From: Bacillus_BD oryzisoli
Lineage (GTDB): Bacteria > Bacillota > Bacilli > Bacillales > Cytobacillaceae
Direction of reading: 5' to 3'
Assembly (NCBI RefSeq): GCF_036670025.1
Contig: NZ_CP137640.1
Location: forward strand, 5,800,001-5,864,000
Length of the DNA stretch: 64,000 nucleotides
Shown piece by piece: positions 42,899-51,993 of this stretch (positions are counted from its first letter, which is position 1; each line of letters opens with the position of its first letter). The translations under genes and the position numbers were made by a program. Below the pieces are notes generated by a model. That model ran no database searches. It saw only the letters and a program-made list of their open reading frames with translations, and was not told where the DNA came from.

Positions 42899-43008
42899 TA
42901 CAAAGCAGACCTGGTACCACCCTAAGTACCAGGTCTGCTTTGTACAATCACTTCGATTAAACGTGTGAAACATTCTGTGAAACAAGATTTTTCGGTGAGT
43001 GACACCCT
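42899..43008. repeat. Composite repeat: 19-bp-arm hairpin plus family A
   Basis: A perfect hairpin with arms TACAAAGCAGACCTGGTAC / GTACCAGGTCTGCTTTGTA (42899-42917, 42926-42944). It is followed directly by the family-A leader CAATCACTTCGATTAAACGT and core GAAACATTCTGTGAAACAAG, ATTTTTCGGTGAGTGACACC. Homologous composites are at 56154 and 62987. Confidence 0.85.
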
Positions 43009-43030
43009 AAATCATTTCTCTTTTTGTTTT

Positions 43031-43459
43031 TTAATACTCGATCATTTCATTCTCAAAATGTTCAAGATGATCTAACATATTTTGTTGAGCTAATATTGGA
43101 TTTTTCTCCACTACTGCCTGATAAATACTACGATGTTCTTCAAGGATTCTTTTCGTTAAACCTGGTCGATTAAATGAAATCCTGCGTATTTCTTCCATTG
43201 CTTTGTCCATTTGTTCCGATATTGTTTCCAATAAACGAACCATAATAGAATTGTGGGTTGATTGTGCTAAAATCCTATGAAAAAGTATATCAATTTTTTT
43301 ACTTTCATTCGCATTTGTTATATTTAACTCCATATTGTTTAGATTTTCTTCTAGTTTTTTCAAGTCTTCCTCTGTTCTTTTTATCACGGCCATTCTTGAA
43401 ATTGAAATCTCCAATGATTTACGGGCCTCCATAAGCTCAAGAACCGTTTCCTCACTTAT
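43031..43459 (-). pseudogene. C-terminal remnant of a FadR-type regulator
   Basis: On the minus strand this matches the FCD half of the regulator at 18955-19668 from LISEET onward (VLELMEARKSLEISISRMAV, KRTEEDLKKLEENLNNMELN) to the C-terminus. The DNA-binding half is missing, and at about 43456-43465 the sequence jumps to a dehydrogenase fragment. Identity with the intact gene is moderate. It cannot bind DNA by itself. Confidence 0.85.
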
Positions 43460-43465
43460 TAAAAA

Positions 43466-43813
43466 GCAACATGTTTCTTAGGAATTAATAATAGCTATCC
43501 AATTCATGAAGGAAATATTATTGGAAAAAAAGGCACGATAAAGTGGAGTCAATCAGGTGACCATGTGGGTCTAATTGGAACAGCAGATACTGACTTATAT
43601 GTAAATGGGGAGCTTATCATGTCTGGTGCCTCTGAACCTCACAATTTCGCTATTCAAATGAAAGAGTTTGTTGATTCCGTTATTGAGGATAGAGAACCTC
43701 TTACGTCTGGTGAAAAGATTATGACTCAATTAAAGATTATTGAAGCTGCTCAAAAATCAGCTGTAGAAAAACGAGTAATTATGTTAGAAGACTCTCTGTC
43801 AACGGTGAACTAA
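43466..43813 (+). pseudogene. C-terminal remnant of the Gfo/Idh/MocA dehydrogenase
   Basis: Begins mid-domain with ATCFLGINNSYPIHEGNIIG and KKGTIKWSQSGDHVGLIGTA, then NFAIQMKEFVDSVIEDREPL through to the normal C-terminus. This corresponds to the last about 115 residues of the protein at 16110-17141. It has no start codon or promoter of its own and is fused tail-first to the regulator remnant. Confidence 0.85.
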
Positions 43814-43958
43814 TCCAAATAGGTAATCTATTTAGAAATTGTCAAATCAAGACCCTATTTAAGTAATTCCAGTATTGTTCGTATTCAGCATTGACCAACC
43901 CGGATCATATTCGGTTTGGTACAATCGGGTTATATAATAATGAAATTGGAAGGGTATT

Positions 43959-44938
43959 ATGAAAATTTTAGAACGTGTTCAGAAAATACCTGGAGGATTG
44001 ATGCTTGTTCCTCTATTTATTGGCGCAATCATTAATACATTTTTTCCTCAAATTATTAATATCGGAGGTTTCACTCAATCTTTGGGTGCCGTAGGGTTTC
44101 CCACTCTTATAGCAGCATTCCTGTTTTGTGTAGGATCGAAAATGACCTTAAAAGGTACCCCTGTGATGCTGAAAAAAGGTTTTTCTATTATGCTTGCAAA
44201 AGTGGGCATTGCTACTGCAGTTGCGATGACAGTTGCCACGCTATTTAATGGTGACCTTTGGGGATTATCAGCCTAGCGATTCTTGCAGCCATGAACGATA
44301 CAAATGGAGGTTTATTTATTGCATTAACGAGCAGTATGGGTGATGAAAATGATACTGGTTCCTATGTTGTTCAAAGTATTGAAACAGGACCATTTCTTAC
44401 AATGCTAGTACTAGCTGGTGCTGGGTTGGCTAATATTCCATATCTGACAATGATCTCTGTTATTATTCCTATTTCCTTAGGAGCAATTTTAGGAAACTTG
44501 GACAAAGACATCCGTGAATTTTGTTCTAAACATCAAGATATTTTTGTTCCGTTCTTTGGTTTCGCATTAGGAAATACGATTCATTTAATATCTATCGTAT
44601 CTGCAGGATGGGGTGGCATTATTTTAGGAATTGTAACTGTGTTACTCACGGGCATTGTATGTATGATTGCTGATAGATTGACTGGTGGTACTGGAGTTGC
44701 TGGTGTTGCTGCATCTGGGATTGCTGGAAATACAGTAGCTACACCAAAGGCGGTTGCAATGGCAGATCCAACGTTTGCTGCTATAGCCCCTATTGCCACT
44801 CTTCAAGTGGCAGCAGCAATGATTATCTCTGTTATTTTAACCCCTTTACTAACAACATTAGTTTATAAACGTCAAAAGAAAAAGAAAAAAGAGCCTGATC
44901 TAGCCCATTCGGAGATAGCAATTGGAAGTAGCGAGTAA
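43959..44938 (+). pseudogene. kdgT: KdgT-family permease, second copy, frameshifted
   Basis: It starts like the intact gene (MKILERVQKIPGGLMLVPLF) with a GGAAGGG site. A one-base deletion at about 44274 (GCC-TA-GCG where GCC-TTA-GCG is expected) creates a TAG after GDLWGLSA. The downstream frame (AILAAMNDTNGGLFIALTSS) then runs to the natural C-terminus. Apart from that base the protein is highly similar to 15007-15981. It lies 145 bases after the dehydrogenase remnant, the same gene order as in the intact module. Confidence 0.88.
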
Positions 44939-44945
44939 GTTAATC

Positions 44946-44988
44946 AAAGCCCCACTAGAAGTCATGAATAGACTTTTTGTGGGGCTTT
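44946..44988 (+). terminator. Terminator after the kdgT copy
   Basis: AAAGCCCCAC / GTGGGGCTTT with a T-rich tail. Confidence 0.8.
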
Positions 44989-45261
44989 AATAGTCTATTC
45001 GGTGCTGGTACAAACCTCGAATTTTGTCAAAATATAAACAGAAACATAAGGCTAATACCGAACATCTATGGTTTTTATATAACGAAAATTTGTTATTAAT
45101 TTTTTATTCCGAATAAAAATTGCCCATAAGGAAGGTAATATCCATAATGGATTGTCTGTCTGATTCTTTTTGTACCAGAACCTTTATATTTATATCTTCC
45201 CAAGTATGTTCTGGACACTTTCAATTCTCTATAATCATTCTTTCTACATTGATGATAATGA

Positions 45262-45340
45262 ACGCTTGAAAAATTTTGTGAAACAAGATTTTTCGGGGCG
45301 TCACTGTGACCGGGTATGGGCGTCACTGTGACCGGGTCTT
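45262..45340. repeat. Family-A repeat with doubled end, overlapping the gerB stop
   Basis: AAAATTTTGTGAAACAAGAT, TTTTCGGGGCGTCACTGTGA, then a second GGGCGTCACTGTGACCGGGT. The duplicated end lies within the last codons of the gerB gene. In the 44939-45300 gap, an open minus frame (45096-45240, ending GYYLPYGQFLFGIKN) may be another gene relic. Confidence 0.8.
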
Positions 45341-46425
45341 TTGTTTTTTTTAATTTTACCTATCACTAATAACAGCAGCGGAAGAAAAAGACAAACCGTT
45401 AACGAATAAGGCGTCCATGCTTTAAGGACAAATTGTCGAAAATGAACAATGTTTGGGTGGGTAAAGATGGCAAAGCTAATAATCAAAAAAGCTAAAGGGA
45501 AAAGTAGGATTTTATAGTCCTTTAGCTCTAATACTTGCGCAAGTCCAAGTGAAATCCCATAAAAGGAAATCGTCAGCTTAAAGTAAATGGTAAAAAACCA
45601 AATGATGGCAACAATGACTTCAATCCGTTCTAAAAAATCGCCAATGCTGATTTTTTTCCCCAATATGTAAGATGGGTAGGCTTGTCTTGCGGTTGTAGCA
45701 GGATCCAATACAAAAATGGATAAAGCCGCGATACTAGATAGGATGAGTCCGCCAGTGATGAAGCCCAGATAGAAAGCTTTTTTTGTTTTTTCTTTATCCG
45801 TTATATATGGCTTAATCATTAAAAATATGGCAAGTTCCAAATAGGGTAGTCCTAAAATATGGTATGCTCCCTTTAGAGTGGGTTTTAGTCCTTCCCCTAA
45901 CATTGGCTGGATATTTTCTATTTTGATTTCCGGAATGAGAAATAAAAATAACAAAAAAATTAACCCGATCGTCCAAGGAAAAAAGATTACCGCTGTACGG
46001 CAAATGACTTCTAGCCCTAACCGGACTCCTAGTAAGCTAACCACTACAAACATAATCATAACTATTTGGAGCGGTGTTTCAACTAAGATTTGCGTGGTGA
46101 AAAAGTCTCCTATTTCCCTCAACAACTCAGATGAAAGGTAGAAGAAAAAATAAATATATTGGAGAGACGTGATTTTGCCAACCCATTTCCCTAAAATTTT
46201 TTCATTGTATTCGATAAATGTCATCTCTGGATATAGGGATGCCAAATGATTGTATACAAAAATAAACGATAAACTAATGATTATCGCCAAAATGGAAGCA
46301 ATCCAGGCATCCTGCTCAGCTATCGATGCCAATAAAGAAGGGGAAACAAGGATCGAGCTTCCGATCGTATACACGATAACTAAAATATGAAATTCACCGG
46401 CATTAATTTTCCCCTTTTCAAGCAT
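45301..46425 (-). CDS. Spore germination receptor subunit B, GerAB/GerKB family permease
   Basis: 374 aa, ten helices, of the APC-type endospore germination permease family: KINAGEFHILVIVYTIGSSI at the start, YPEMTFIEYNEKILGKWVGK, and FWFFTIYFKLT-like elements later. In GerA-type receptors B is the germinant-binding transmembrane subunit in the inner spore membrane. The last about a dozen residues (RPGHSDAHTRSQ) are encoded by a family-A repeat and are not part of the family. It is last in a four-gene ger operon (A, C, D, B order). Confidence 0.9.
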   Translation of the reverse strand: MLEKGKINAGEFHILVIVYTIGSSILVSPSLLASIAEQDAWIASILAIIISLSFIFVYNHLASLYPEMTFIEYNEKILGKWVGKITSLQYIYFFFYLSSELLREIGDFFTTQILVETPLQIVMIMFVVVSLLGVRLGLEVICRTAVIFFPWTIGLIFLLFLFLIPEIKIENIQPMLGEGLKPTLKGAYHILGLPYLELAIFLMIKPYITDKEKTKKAFYLGFITGGLILSSIAALSIFVLDPATTARQAYPSYILGKKISIGDFLERIEVIVAIIWFFTIYFKLTISFYGISLGLAQVLELKDYKILLFPLAFLIISFAIFTHPNIVHFRQFVLKAWTPYSLTVCLFLPLLLLVIGKIKKNKRPGHSDAHTRSQ

Positions 46426-46443
46426 TATGGGTAAGCCTCCATC

Positions 46444-46677
46444 CTAAGATAATAACCGATCCACGAAAGAAGTAATGGGACTATAAATTTTTATTAGTAC
46501 ATCTAAGGGTGTTGGAATGGCAACATTTTTAATGAGCAAAATAGATAATGTAAGTCCAGTTGAAAGCAATAGAAAATAGACAACTATTTCTCTCCACCAC
46601 TTCTTTTTTATAAGAGGACGGATTTCGAAAAAGGAAATAATCGCTCCAATAAGCAAAATTCCAATGATTTTCAACAT
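46444..46677 (-). CDS. Small germination receptor D subunit
   Basis: 77 aa with two helices (IGILLIGAIISFFEIRPLIK; EIVVYFLLLSTGLTLSILLI) and a short amphipathic end. Small two-helix D proteins encoded inside ger operons (GerUD/GerVD type in Bacillus megaterium, similar ORFs in B. subtilis) modulate receptor activity. It lies between the C and B genes with seven- and eighteen-base gaps, so it is translated with them. Confidence 0.75.
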   Translation of the reverse strand: MLKIIGILLIGAIISFFEIRPLIKKKWWREIVVYFLLLSTGLTLSILLIKNVAIPTPLDVLIKIYSPITSFVDRLLS

Positions 46678-46683
46678 CGTTAC

Positions 46684-47877
46684 TTACTCCTTGATTTCTT
46701 CGTAAAAGGTTTCTGTAATCGTACCTAACCTGCGAATAGCTGCTGTTACTTCAATATTTACTTCTAAATTGGCAAATTCCTGTTCCCAATTCGGTTCAAG
46801 CTGTTTCCAAGCTCTAGGATCTGCCCGATGAATGGCTTCCCCGAAACCAAAGATGTCGGATTGGAAATCCTCTTGGGCGCGATTAAGGGCTTTCTCTACA
46901 TTCTCTGTTATAGATTTTTGGTATTTTTCTTCTATATCTCTAATGGTTTCCGGTTTCAATAAATCAACCTTACATTGAACTTCGCCAATATTTCCTTCCG
47001 AAGTGATGTGTATGTCTATTTTCGGTTTACCATTTTCAATTTTTCCAGTGACATCAGTTTTAGAGTGGATTGTGACAACTGAGATTTTCCCAGATTCACA
47101 CGGGATGTTTACAATCGTACTTTTAACATTATCTGTTATGTAATTATAACCTGTGCTCTCATCACTGCTTAACCACGCTAAAAGTTTGTCCTTCTTAAAA
47201 GCGGCAATTTTGTCGATTCTTAGTCCGGATTCAGGCGAAACATCTTGCACATTGGAAAACTTACTGGCAGATTCAGTTTTACCGTATTTATAGATCCCCA
47301 TTAATACAGCTTCCTGTCCTTTGCTGGTAATACTCGAAATTAACTCGTCTAATTCAACCGTCTTAGTTGGGGCCCAAATATCTTCAGAATTTTGTAAGGC
47401 ACCAAAAAGTTGATTTGCTGGTATGGGCTCTAGAGCAGTTTGAACATTCAAAATTTCAGAGGCAGTGCTTCCCTTAGCGACAGAAATATAGAAATCTGTC
47501 CGCATTTCGGGATGTCTTGAAAGGAGGTCGAGCGCTTTTCCAATCCCTTCTTTTGCCATTTCTTCTCCAAAGATAATTTGACGAAGATGTGCTAGATAAA
47601 TTCTTCTTGGTGCGTCTGTGGAAAGTATTCTCCCGGCTTCAAATAGTGTTTCTCCTGTTTGCATAAACCTGACAACTTCCGTTCGGCCAGATTTGACTTT
47701 ACCAGCGAGCTCTGAAGGATTAATAATTTGTACGGTTAAAAGATATCCATCTTCTTTTTTATCTACCCCTAATGCAGTAGCAATAGCGAGTTCGTTTAAC
47801 TCTTTTCTGCTCCAGCACGCGCTTAAAAAAACGCTTATGAAAACAAATATAATACATAAACAAATTGTTTTTTTCAA
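46684..47877 (-). CDS. Spore germination lipoprotein, Ger(x)C family
   Basis: 397 aa. Lipoprotein signal: hydrophobic CLCIIFVFISVFLSAC with the lipobox LSAC, then WSRKELNELAIATALGVDKK, a standard GerAC start. Three domains typical of the family follow, ending TVE-like near residue 390. The C subunit sits on the outer face of the inner spore membrane and is needed for receptor function. It is co-transcribed with A, D and B. Confidence 0.9.
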   Translation of the reverse strand: MKKTICLCIIFVFISVFLSACWSRKELNELAIATALGVDKKEDGYLLTVQIINPSELAGKVKSGRTEVVRFMQTGETLFEAGRILSTDAPRRIYLAHLRQIIFGEEMAKEGIGKALDLLSRHPEMRTDFYISVAKGSTASEILNVQTALEPIPANQLFGALQNSEDIWAPTKTVELDELISSITSKGQEAVLMGIYKYGKTESASKFSNVQDVSPESGLRIDKIAAFKKDKLLAWLSSDESTGYNYITDNVKSTIVNIPCESGKISVVTIHSKTDVTGKIENGKPKIDIHITSEGNIGEVQCKVDLLKPETIRDIEEKYQKSITENVEKALNRAQEDFQSDIFGFGEAIHRADPRAWKQLEPNWEQEFANLEVNIEVTAAIRRLGTITETFYEEIKE

Positions 47878-47902
47878 ACTCTATCCCTCATATCATAGGC
47901 TT

Positions 47903-49642
47903 TTACGAATTTGGTGGTTTTGGAATCGGTGTATCTTCCCGGTTTAGCTTTTTTTGATTAATTAAGCGTGGTCTTCGATAAAATGCCCAACGGGGCAGAC
48001 GTATAAAATTGTCCGCTTGGTCTTGTAAAATAAATGGCGCATTCGGTGCCAAATAAGGGATTCCGAATGATCTGAGGCTATTTAAATGAAGGACCATCAC
48101 AATGAGCCCTAAAATAATCCCAAACAAACCGAATGAGGCTGCAAGAATCATGAGCGGAAAGCGTATAAGTCTTGCCGCAATTGCCATATTAAAGGCAGGA
48201 GAGACAAAGCTCGAGATTGCTGTTAACGCGACGACAATTACCATTGTTGCCGAAACAATTCCTGCCTCAACAGCTGCTTGCCCAATAACCAAAGCTCCGA
48301 CAATCGATATCGCTGAACCAACCGCTCTTGGCATTCGAACCCCTGCCTCACGCAATATTTCAAAGGTTGCCTCCATCATGATCGCCTCAACAACGGCTGG
48401 AAAAGGAACACCTTCACGCTGGGCTGCAAGGCTGATCAGTAATTCAGTCGGCAGCATTTCTTGGTGAAATGTTGTCACTGCGATATAGGCTGAAGGTGTC
48501 AACAACGCTAGGAAAAAAGCAAAATACCGAAGTAAACGTACGAATGATGAGATATCTGCCCTTTGATAATAATCTTCACTTGATTGAAAGAAGTGGACAA
48601 AGAGAGCTGGAACAATAAGGACAAAGGGTGTTCCATCTACAAGAATCGCAATTCTTCCTTCTAATATCGCTGAAGCAACTGCGTCAGGTCTTTCCGTATT
48701 ATAGACGGTTGGGAAAGGGGAGTACTGGTTATCCTGAATCAGCTCTTCTATATATCCACTTTCAAGGATGGCATCGATGTTAATCCGGTTAATACGTTCA
48801 CGTACTTCGTTGACGATTTTTTCATTGGCAACGCCTTTTAAAAACATAATGGACACATCTGTTTGTGTCTTTGTTCCAATTTGCTTTGTCTCAAGCCATA
48901 GGTTCGGATCTTTTATCCTACGGCGGATTAGAGCCGTATTCTTCCTAAGCGTCTCGGTAAATCCATCCTTTGGGCCTCTCACAACCGTTTGAGAAGAAGG
49001 CTCGTTAACACCTCGATCTGCCCAAACTCTAAAACTAATCGCCATTCCTTTTGAAAAACCATTAACTAAGATAATGGCATCTCCTGATAACAAGAGTAAA
49101 AATAATTTTTGGTAATCGCTTATATCTGTAATTCCTGAGACAGGTAAAGATTCTTTTTTTAAAGCTTCCATCCAATTCAATGAATGAAAGACATTTGAAT
49201 CAATTTCGACATCTCGAATTTTCACCATCAATGTTTCTAACACAAACTCTTGTAGACCTGCGGAATCCGTTAGTCCATCTGTATAAACAACAGCTATTTC
49301 AAACTCTCCATTTTTGCCAGCTTGGAATTCCCTTATGACAATATCCGTACTATTCCCAAGCGTTTTTTTTATGTGATCTAAATTAAATTTCAAATCTGAA
49401 GAGATTTTCTCTTGTTGTTGAGAATCCATATTTTGTTTTTTGTTTGTGATTTCCTTTTGAGATTTGATAGATTGTTTATCTTTTAATAATTTTTTTACGG
49501 AGATCGGAGCTCGAGATTTCAGTGCTAGCCACCTCGCTGTATAAATAATGAATCCCAAAAATAAAAAATCAACCACTTTTATATTATTGAAGCTAATATT
49601 CAGTATTAACAGTTGGATAATTACTAAACCAACTTTACACAC
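47903..49642 (-). CDS. Spore germination receptor subunit A, GerA family
   Basis: 579 aa. GTG start with AAAAGGAA upstream. After an N-terminal extension that includes a hydrophobic segment (LVIIQLLILNISFNN...), the soluble part shows the GerA family sequence (FNLDHIKKTLGNSTDIVIRE; DQYSPFPTVYNTERPDAVAS; AILEGRIAILVDGTPFVLIV) and then four or five helices with PFPAVVEAIMMEATFEILRE. The extension is longer than in B. subtilis GerAA, and an internal start near 49430 cannot be fully excluded. The protein forms an oligomeric ion channel in the receptor. Confidence 0.9.
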   Translation of the reverse strand: MCKVGLVIIQLLILNISFNNIKVVDFLFLGFIIYTARWLALKSRAPISVKKLLKDKQSIKSQKEITNKKQNMDSQQQEKISSDLKFNLDHIKKTLGNSTDIVIREFQAGKNGEFEIAVVYTDGLTDSAGLQEFVLETLMVKIRDVEIDSNVFHSLNWMEALKKESLPVSGITDISDYQKLFLLLLSGDAIILVNGFSKGMAISFRVWADRGVNEPSSQTVVRGPKDGFTETLRKNTALIRRRIKDPNLWLETKQIGTKTQTDVSIMFLKGVANEKIVNEVRERINRINIDAILESGYIEELIQDNQYSPFPTVYNTERPDAVASAILEGRIAILVDGTPFVLIVPALFVHFFQSSEDYYQRADISSFVRLLRYFAFFLALLTPSAYIAVTTFHQEMLPTELLISLAAQREGVPFPAVVEAIMMEATFEILREAGVRMPRAVGSAISIVGALVIGQAAVEAGIVSATMVIVVALTAISSFVSPAFNMAIAARLIRFPLMILAASFGLFGIILGLIVMVLHLNSLRSFGIPYLAPNAPFILQDQADNFIRLPRWAFYRRPRLINQKKLNREDTPIPKPPNS

Positions 49643-49715
49643 TTTATTCCTTTTTCACCTTAGTTTCATAAAGCTGAGCTGGGGTGGAAGTGTTGATAAG
49701 TGTCCAGCCTTTTCA

Positions 49716-49733
49716 TAGTAGTAGTAGTAGTAG
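49716..49733. repeat. (TAG)6 trinucleotide repeat
   Basis: Six perfect TAG units, 74 bases before the start of the ger operon, in its presumed promoter region. Confidence 0.9.
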
Positions 49734-49876
49734 ATGAAGTGAAGAAAGTGGAGCACAACACGCAAAGAATCCATTTTACTCTAGGGGGATTCCGGGGATA
49801 CAGTAAAAGCTATTTTTTGAGTTATCGATCGTTTAATTTTAGTGATAATTGCTCTTAGCATTTTGTTTTAAGATAA

Positions 49877-49987
49877 GAGTATAACCCAAGCGAGTATGAA
49901 CTCTATGTCTCTTATGAAACGGAAGATGAATTGGAAAAGACCATTAATGATATTATCTGTGATATGGAATTAACGGCTTATAGATAG
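49877..49987 (+). pseudogene. Short protein-coding relic
   Basis: An open stretch, NPSEYELYVSYETEDELEKT then INDIICDMELTAYR, ends in TAG and is preceded by TAA. The composition is protein-like but there is no start or ribosome site. I cannot assign it. The rest of the 49643-50297 gap has two terminators and no gene. Confidence 0.3.
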
Positions 49988-50041
49988 AAGGATTTGGTAA
50001 AAGAATTTAATCATACTGGGCTGACTTATCGCGAGAAAACG

Positions 50042-50075
50042 TTCCCTCCTAGTTAAATAAAGGAGGGAGCTTTTT
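50042..50075 (+). terminator. Terminator-like hairpin
   Basis: TTCCCTCCT / AGGAGGGAG followed by CTTTTTAT. Confidence 0.65.
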
Positions 50076-50249
50076 ATAAATTTAACCTTTGTTATTCCTG
50101 AACTCAGTTCACTAGATTAAGTAAATGGCTGATGTAATAAAGAGAAGATTAATAGTGCACCAAGAATAACAGCAACCCAAGATAATTAGATTCATTTCAT
50201 TGTAACAGGAGGAAGAACCTAAGCAGCAAAAGGACTTGCACTCAAAAAA

Positions 50250-50290
50250 AGCCAAGCACCATTCAACTATATCAATGGTCTTGGCTCATT
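50250..50290 (-). terminator. Terminator after the endonuclease/phosphatase gene
   Basis: AGCCAAG-x-ACCATT / AATGGT-x-CTTGGCT around CAACTATATC, followed by T's on the minus strand (TTTTTTT). Confidence 0.8.
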
Positions 50291-50297
50291 TTATCTT

Positions 50298-51212
50298 TTA
50301 TTTATTGTAGGTTAAGGTGATGTCAGCAATTACTGGGAAATGATCACTTGGAAATTGTCCATTCTTCTGATAGTTAACGATTTCAATTTCATTAGTTGTA
50401 AGGTTTCCTTTTCCGAGAATCCAGTCAATACGTCTGTCAGGTCCTTCACCAGTAGGATCATCAAAACCATTAAATGTTCCTAAATCTTCATTGATTCTTG
50501 TCTCAGCTGTTTCCCATAAATCATCAAATCCTCCATTTGTTAAAATTTGATGTGGAAGACTCTCTGGGCCAGCATTGAAGTCGCCTGTTAAAATAACTGG
50601 TAACTCTGGGTCAAATTCTTTTGTTACTTCAAGAATTAATTCTGCACTTTTTTCTCTTGCATTGGTCGATTGATGGTCAAAGTGTGTATTGACGAAATAG
50701 AACTGTTGGTTGCTTTTCTTATCAAGAAACTTAGCCCAAGTAACCATTCTTGGAATATTGTTTCCCCATGTTTTTGAACCAATTACTTCTGGTGTATCTG
50801 ATAACCAAAAGTGATCATACTCTAATACGGTGTAATCCTTTTCATTATAAAAAATAGCAGAGTATTCTCCACGATTTCCGCCTTCACGACCTAATCCAAT
50901 CCAATTATACTGAGGCAAAGTATTTTCTAAATCTTGTAGTTGTGTATATAACACTTCTTGCGTCCCAATGATATCAGGATTCTCCATATTAATCAGTTTT
51001 TTAATGGTAGGAACCCTTTCATCCCAAGTGTGTGGTGAGGGATCATTATTATTTTTGTATCTTAGATTAAAAGTCATCGCTTTTACATCTACCACCGTCG
51101 ATTGGTCATTATTTTCTGCAGCAAACCCTGTTGACGTTCCCGGGAACAAACCACTTAGGAAAACTAGTAAACCGGCCACCATTAAAAATAGGGGCTTTAA
51201 AACCTTCTTCAC
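50298..51212 (-). CDS. Secreted endonuclease/exonuclease/phosphatase family protein
   Basis: 304 aa. Sec signal KVLKPLFLMVAGLLVFLSGL to GFAAEN. The metal-dependent DNase I-like fold is clear from MTFNLRYKN, PDIIGTQEVL (catalytic Glu), FVNTHFDHQS, VILTGDFNAGP, RRIDWIL and the final SDHFPVIADI (catalytic Asp-His). The closest general type is the secreted metallo-phosphoesterase that cleaves DNA, phosphodiesters or phosphoinositides. A PhoP-like box is placed 56 bases upstream, so phosphate scavenging is likely. GAGGAGG precedes the start. Confidence 0.87.
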   Translation of the reverse strand: MKKVLKPLFLMVAGLLVFLSGLFPGTSTGFAAENNDQSTVVDVKAMTFNLRYKNNNDPSPHTWDERVPTIKKLINMENPDIIGTQEVLYTQLQDLENTLPQYNWIGLGREGGNRGEYSAIFYNEKDYTVLEYDHFWLSDTPEVIGSKTWGNNIPRMVTWAKFLDKKSNQQFYFVNTHFDHQSTNAREKSAELILEVTKEFDPELPVILTGDFNAGPESLPHQILTNGGFDDLWETAETRINEDLGTFNGFDDPTGEGPDRRIDWILGKGNLTTNEIEIVNYQKNGQFPSDHFPVIADITLTYNK

Positions 51213-51267
51213 TTTAATTCCTCCTCGATATTTGAATATGTATTACAGTTAAAGGATACCTTTCCTA

Positions 51268-51305
51268 TGTTAATAGAATGTTATTAATAGATTTAATCAT
51301 GTAAA
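51268..51305 (-). promoter_or_regulatory. PhoP-box-like repeats before the endonuclease/phosphatase gene
   Basis: Minus strand: TTTACA, fifteen bases, ATAACA, five bases, TTAACA, then about ten bases to TATCCT. ATAACA and TTAACA are on an 11-bp period, as in Bacillus PhoP sites (TTNACA repeats upstream of the -10). Confidence 0.55.
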
Positions 51306-51571
51306 TATTATAAGAAGTGCATAGAACTTAATGACATCAATAAATCGAAAGAAAAAAGCAGGAGAAAAAGAAAATGAAAAGTAAATTTATTCGGGATATT
51401 TTTCCTAGGGAAATAAATGAAAAGATTAATTGATGTCATAATCTTTACAGTGGGGTAAATAAACTGAGTTTTTCAGGTCTTTTGAACCAATCGTGTGTTA
51501 GATGACCTGCTGTGAAGTAACTATGCTTCAAATATCAGTTGAAACCGGCCCTGCAATTCCCTTATTGTTGA

Positions 51572-51736
51572 TATGAATACAATGTACTCCAAACCAAACG
51601 TTCGTTAACTAACTCACATCGAGCTCCTGTGAGCTTTTGTAAGGTGAGAACATTACCAGAAGCTAATTCATTTAATGTCCCCGACCTTGAATCATCGATT
51701 GAACGATTGCCATCAGATGAGCGTACGCAAAGTTGA
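51572..51736 (+). pseudogene. Possible coding relic
   Basis: 54 codons are open: YEYNVLQTKRSLTNSHRAPV, CKVRTLPEANSFNVPDLESS, IERLPSDERTQS, then TGA. It has protein-like composition but no start, ribosome site or recognised family. The rest of 51306-51993 is A/T-rich with one hairpin. Confidence 0.3.
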
Positions 51737-51781
51737 TTTATTAACTATAAATTGTGGCCTATAGTTGATTTTTTTGAGGGG

Positions 51782-51834
51782 ACGTCTCCCGTATATCTGT
51801 TTGAGCAGATATACATAATGGGAGGCGTTCTTTT
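51782..51834. terminator. Long terminator-like hairpin
   Basis: Inner arms GTATATCTG / CAGATATAC and outer CGTCTCCC / GGGAGGCG, followed by TTCTTTTCC. It could end the relic frame before it, or the ArsR gene on the other strand. Confidence 0.65.
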
Positions 51835-51993
51835 CCTTTCTCCATAATTATAAATACCAAATATTTTGAAATATATAGACATTATAATTGTCTAATCCCA
51901 GCCAGGAAATACCGTCAACTTTTGTCATTTGGGAATGGTAATAACAGTAAACTTCCATTTAATCTCTAATACTATTGCTAAAGTTCTTGTTCC

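Noticed and set aside
45096..45326. Minus-strand ORF including a family-A repeat
   Set aside because: Its head is repeat sequence; only the tail looks protein-like, so at most a gene end, not called.
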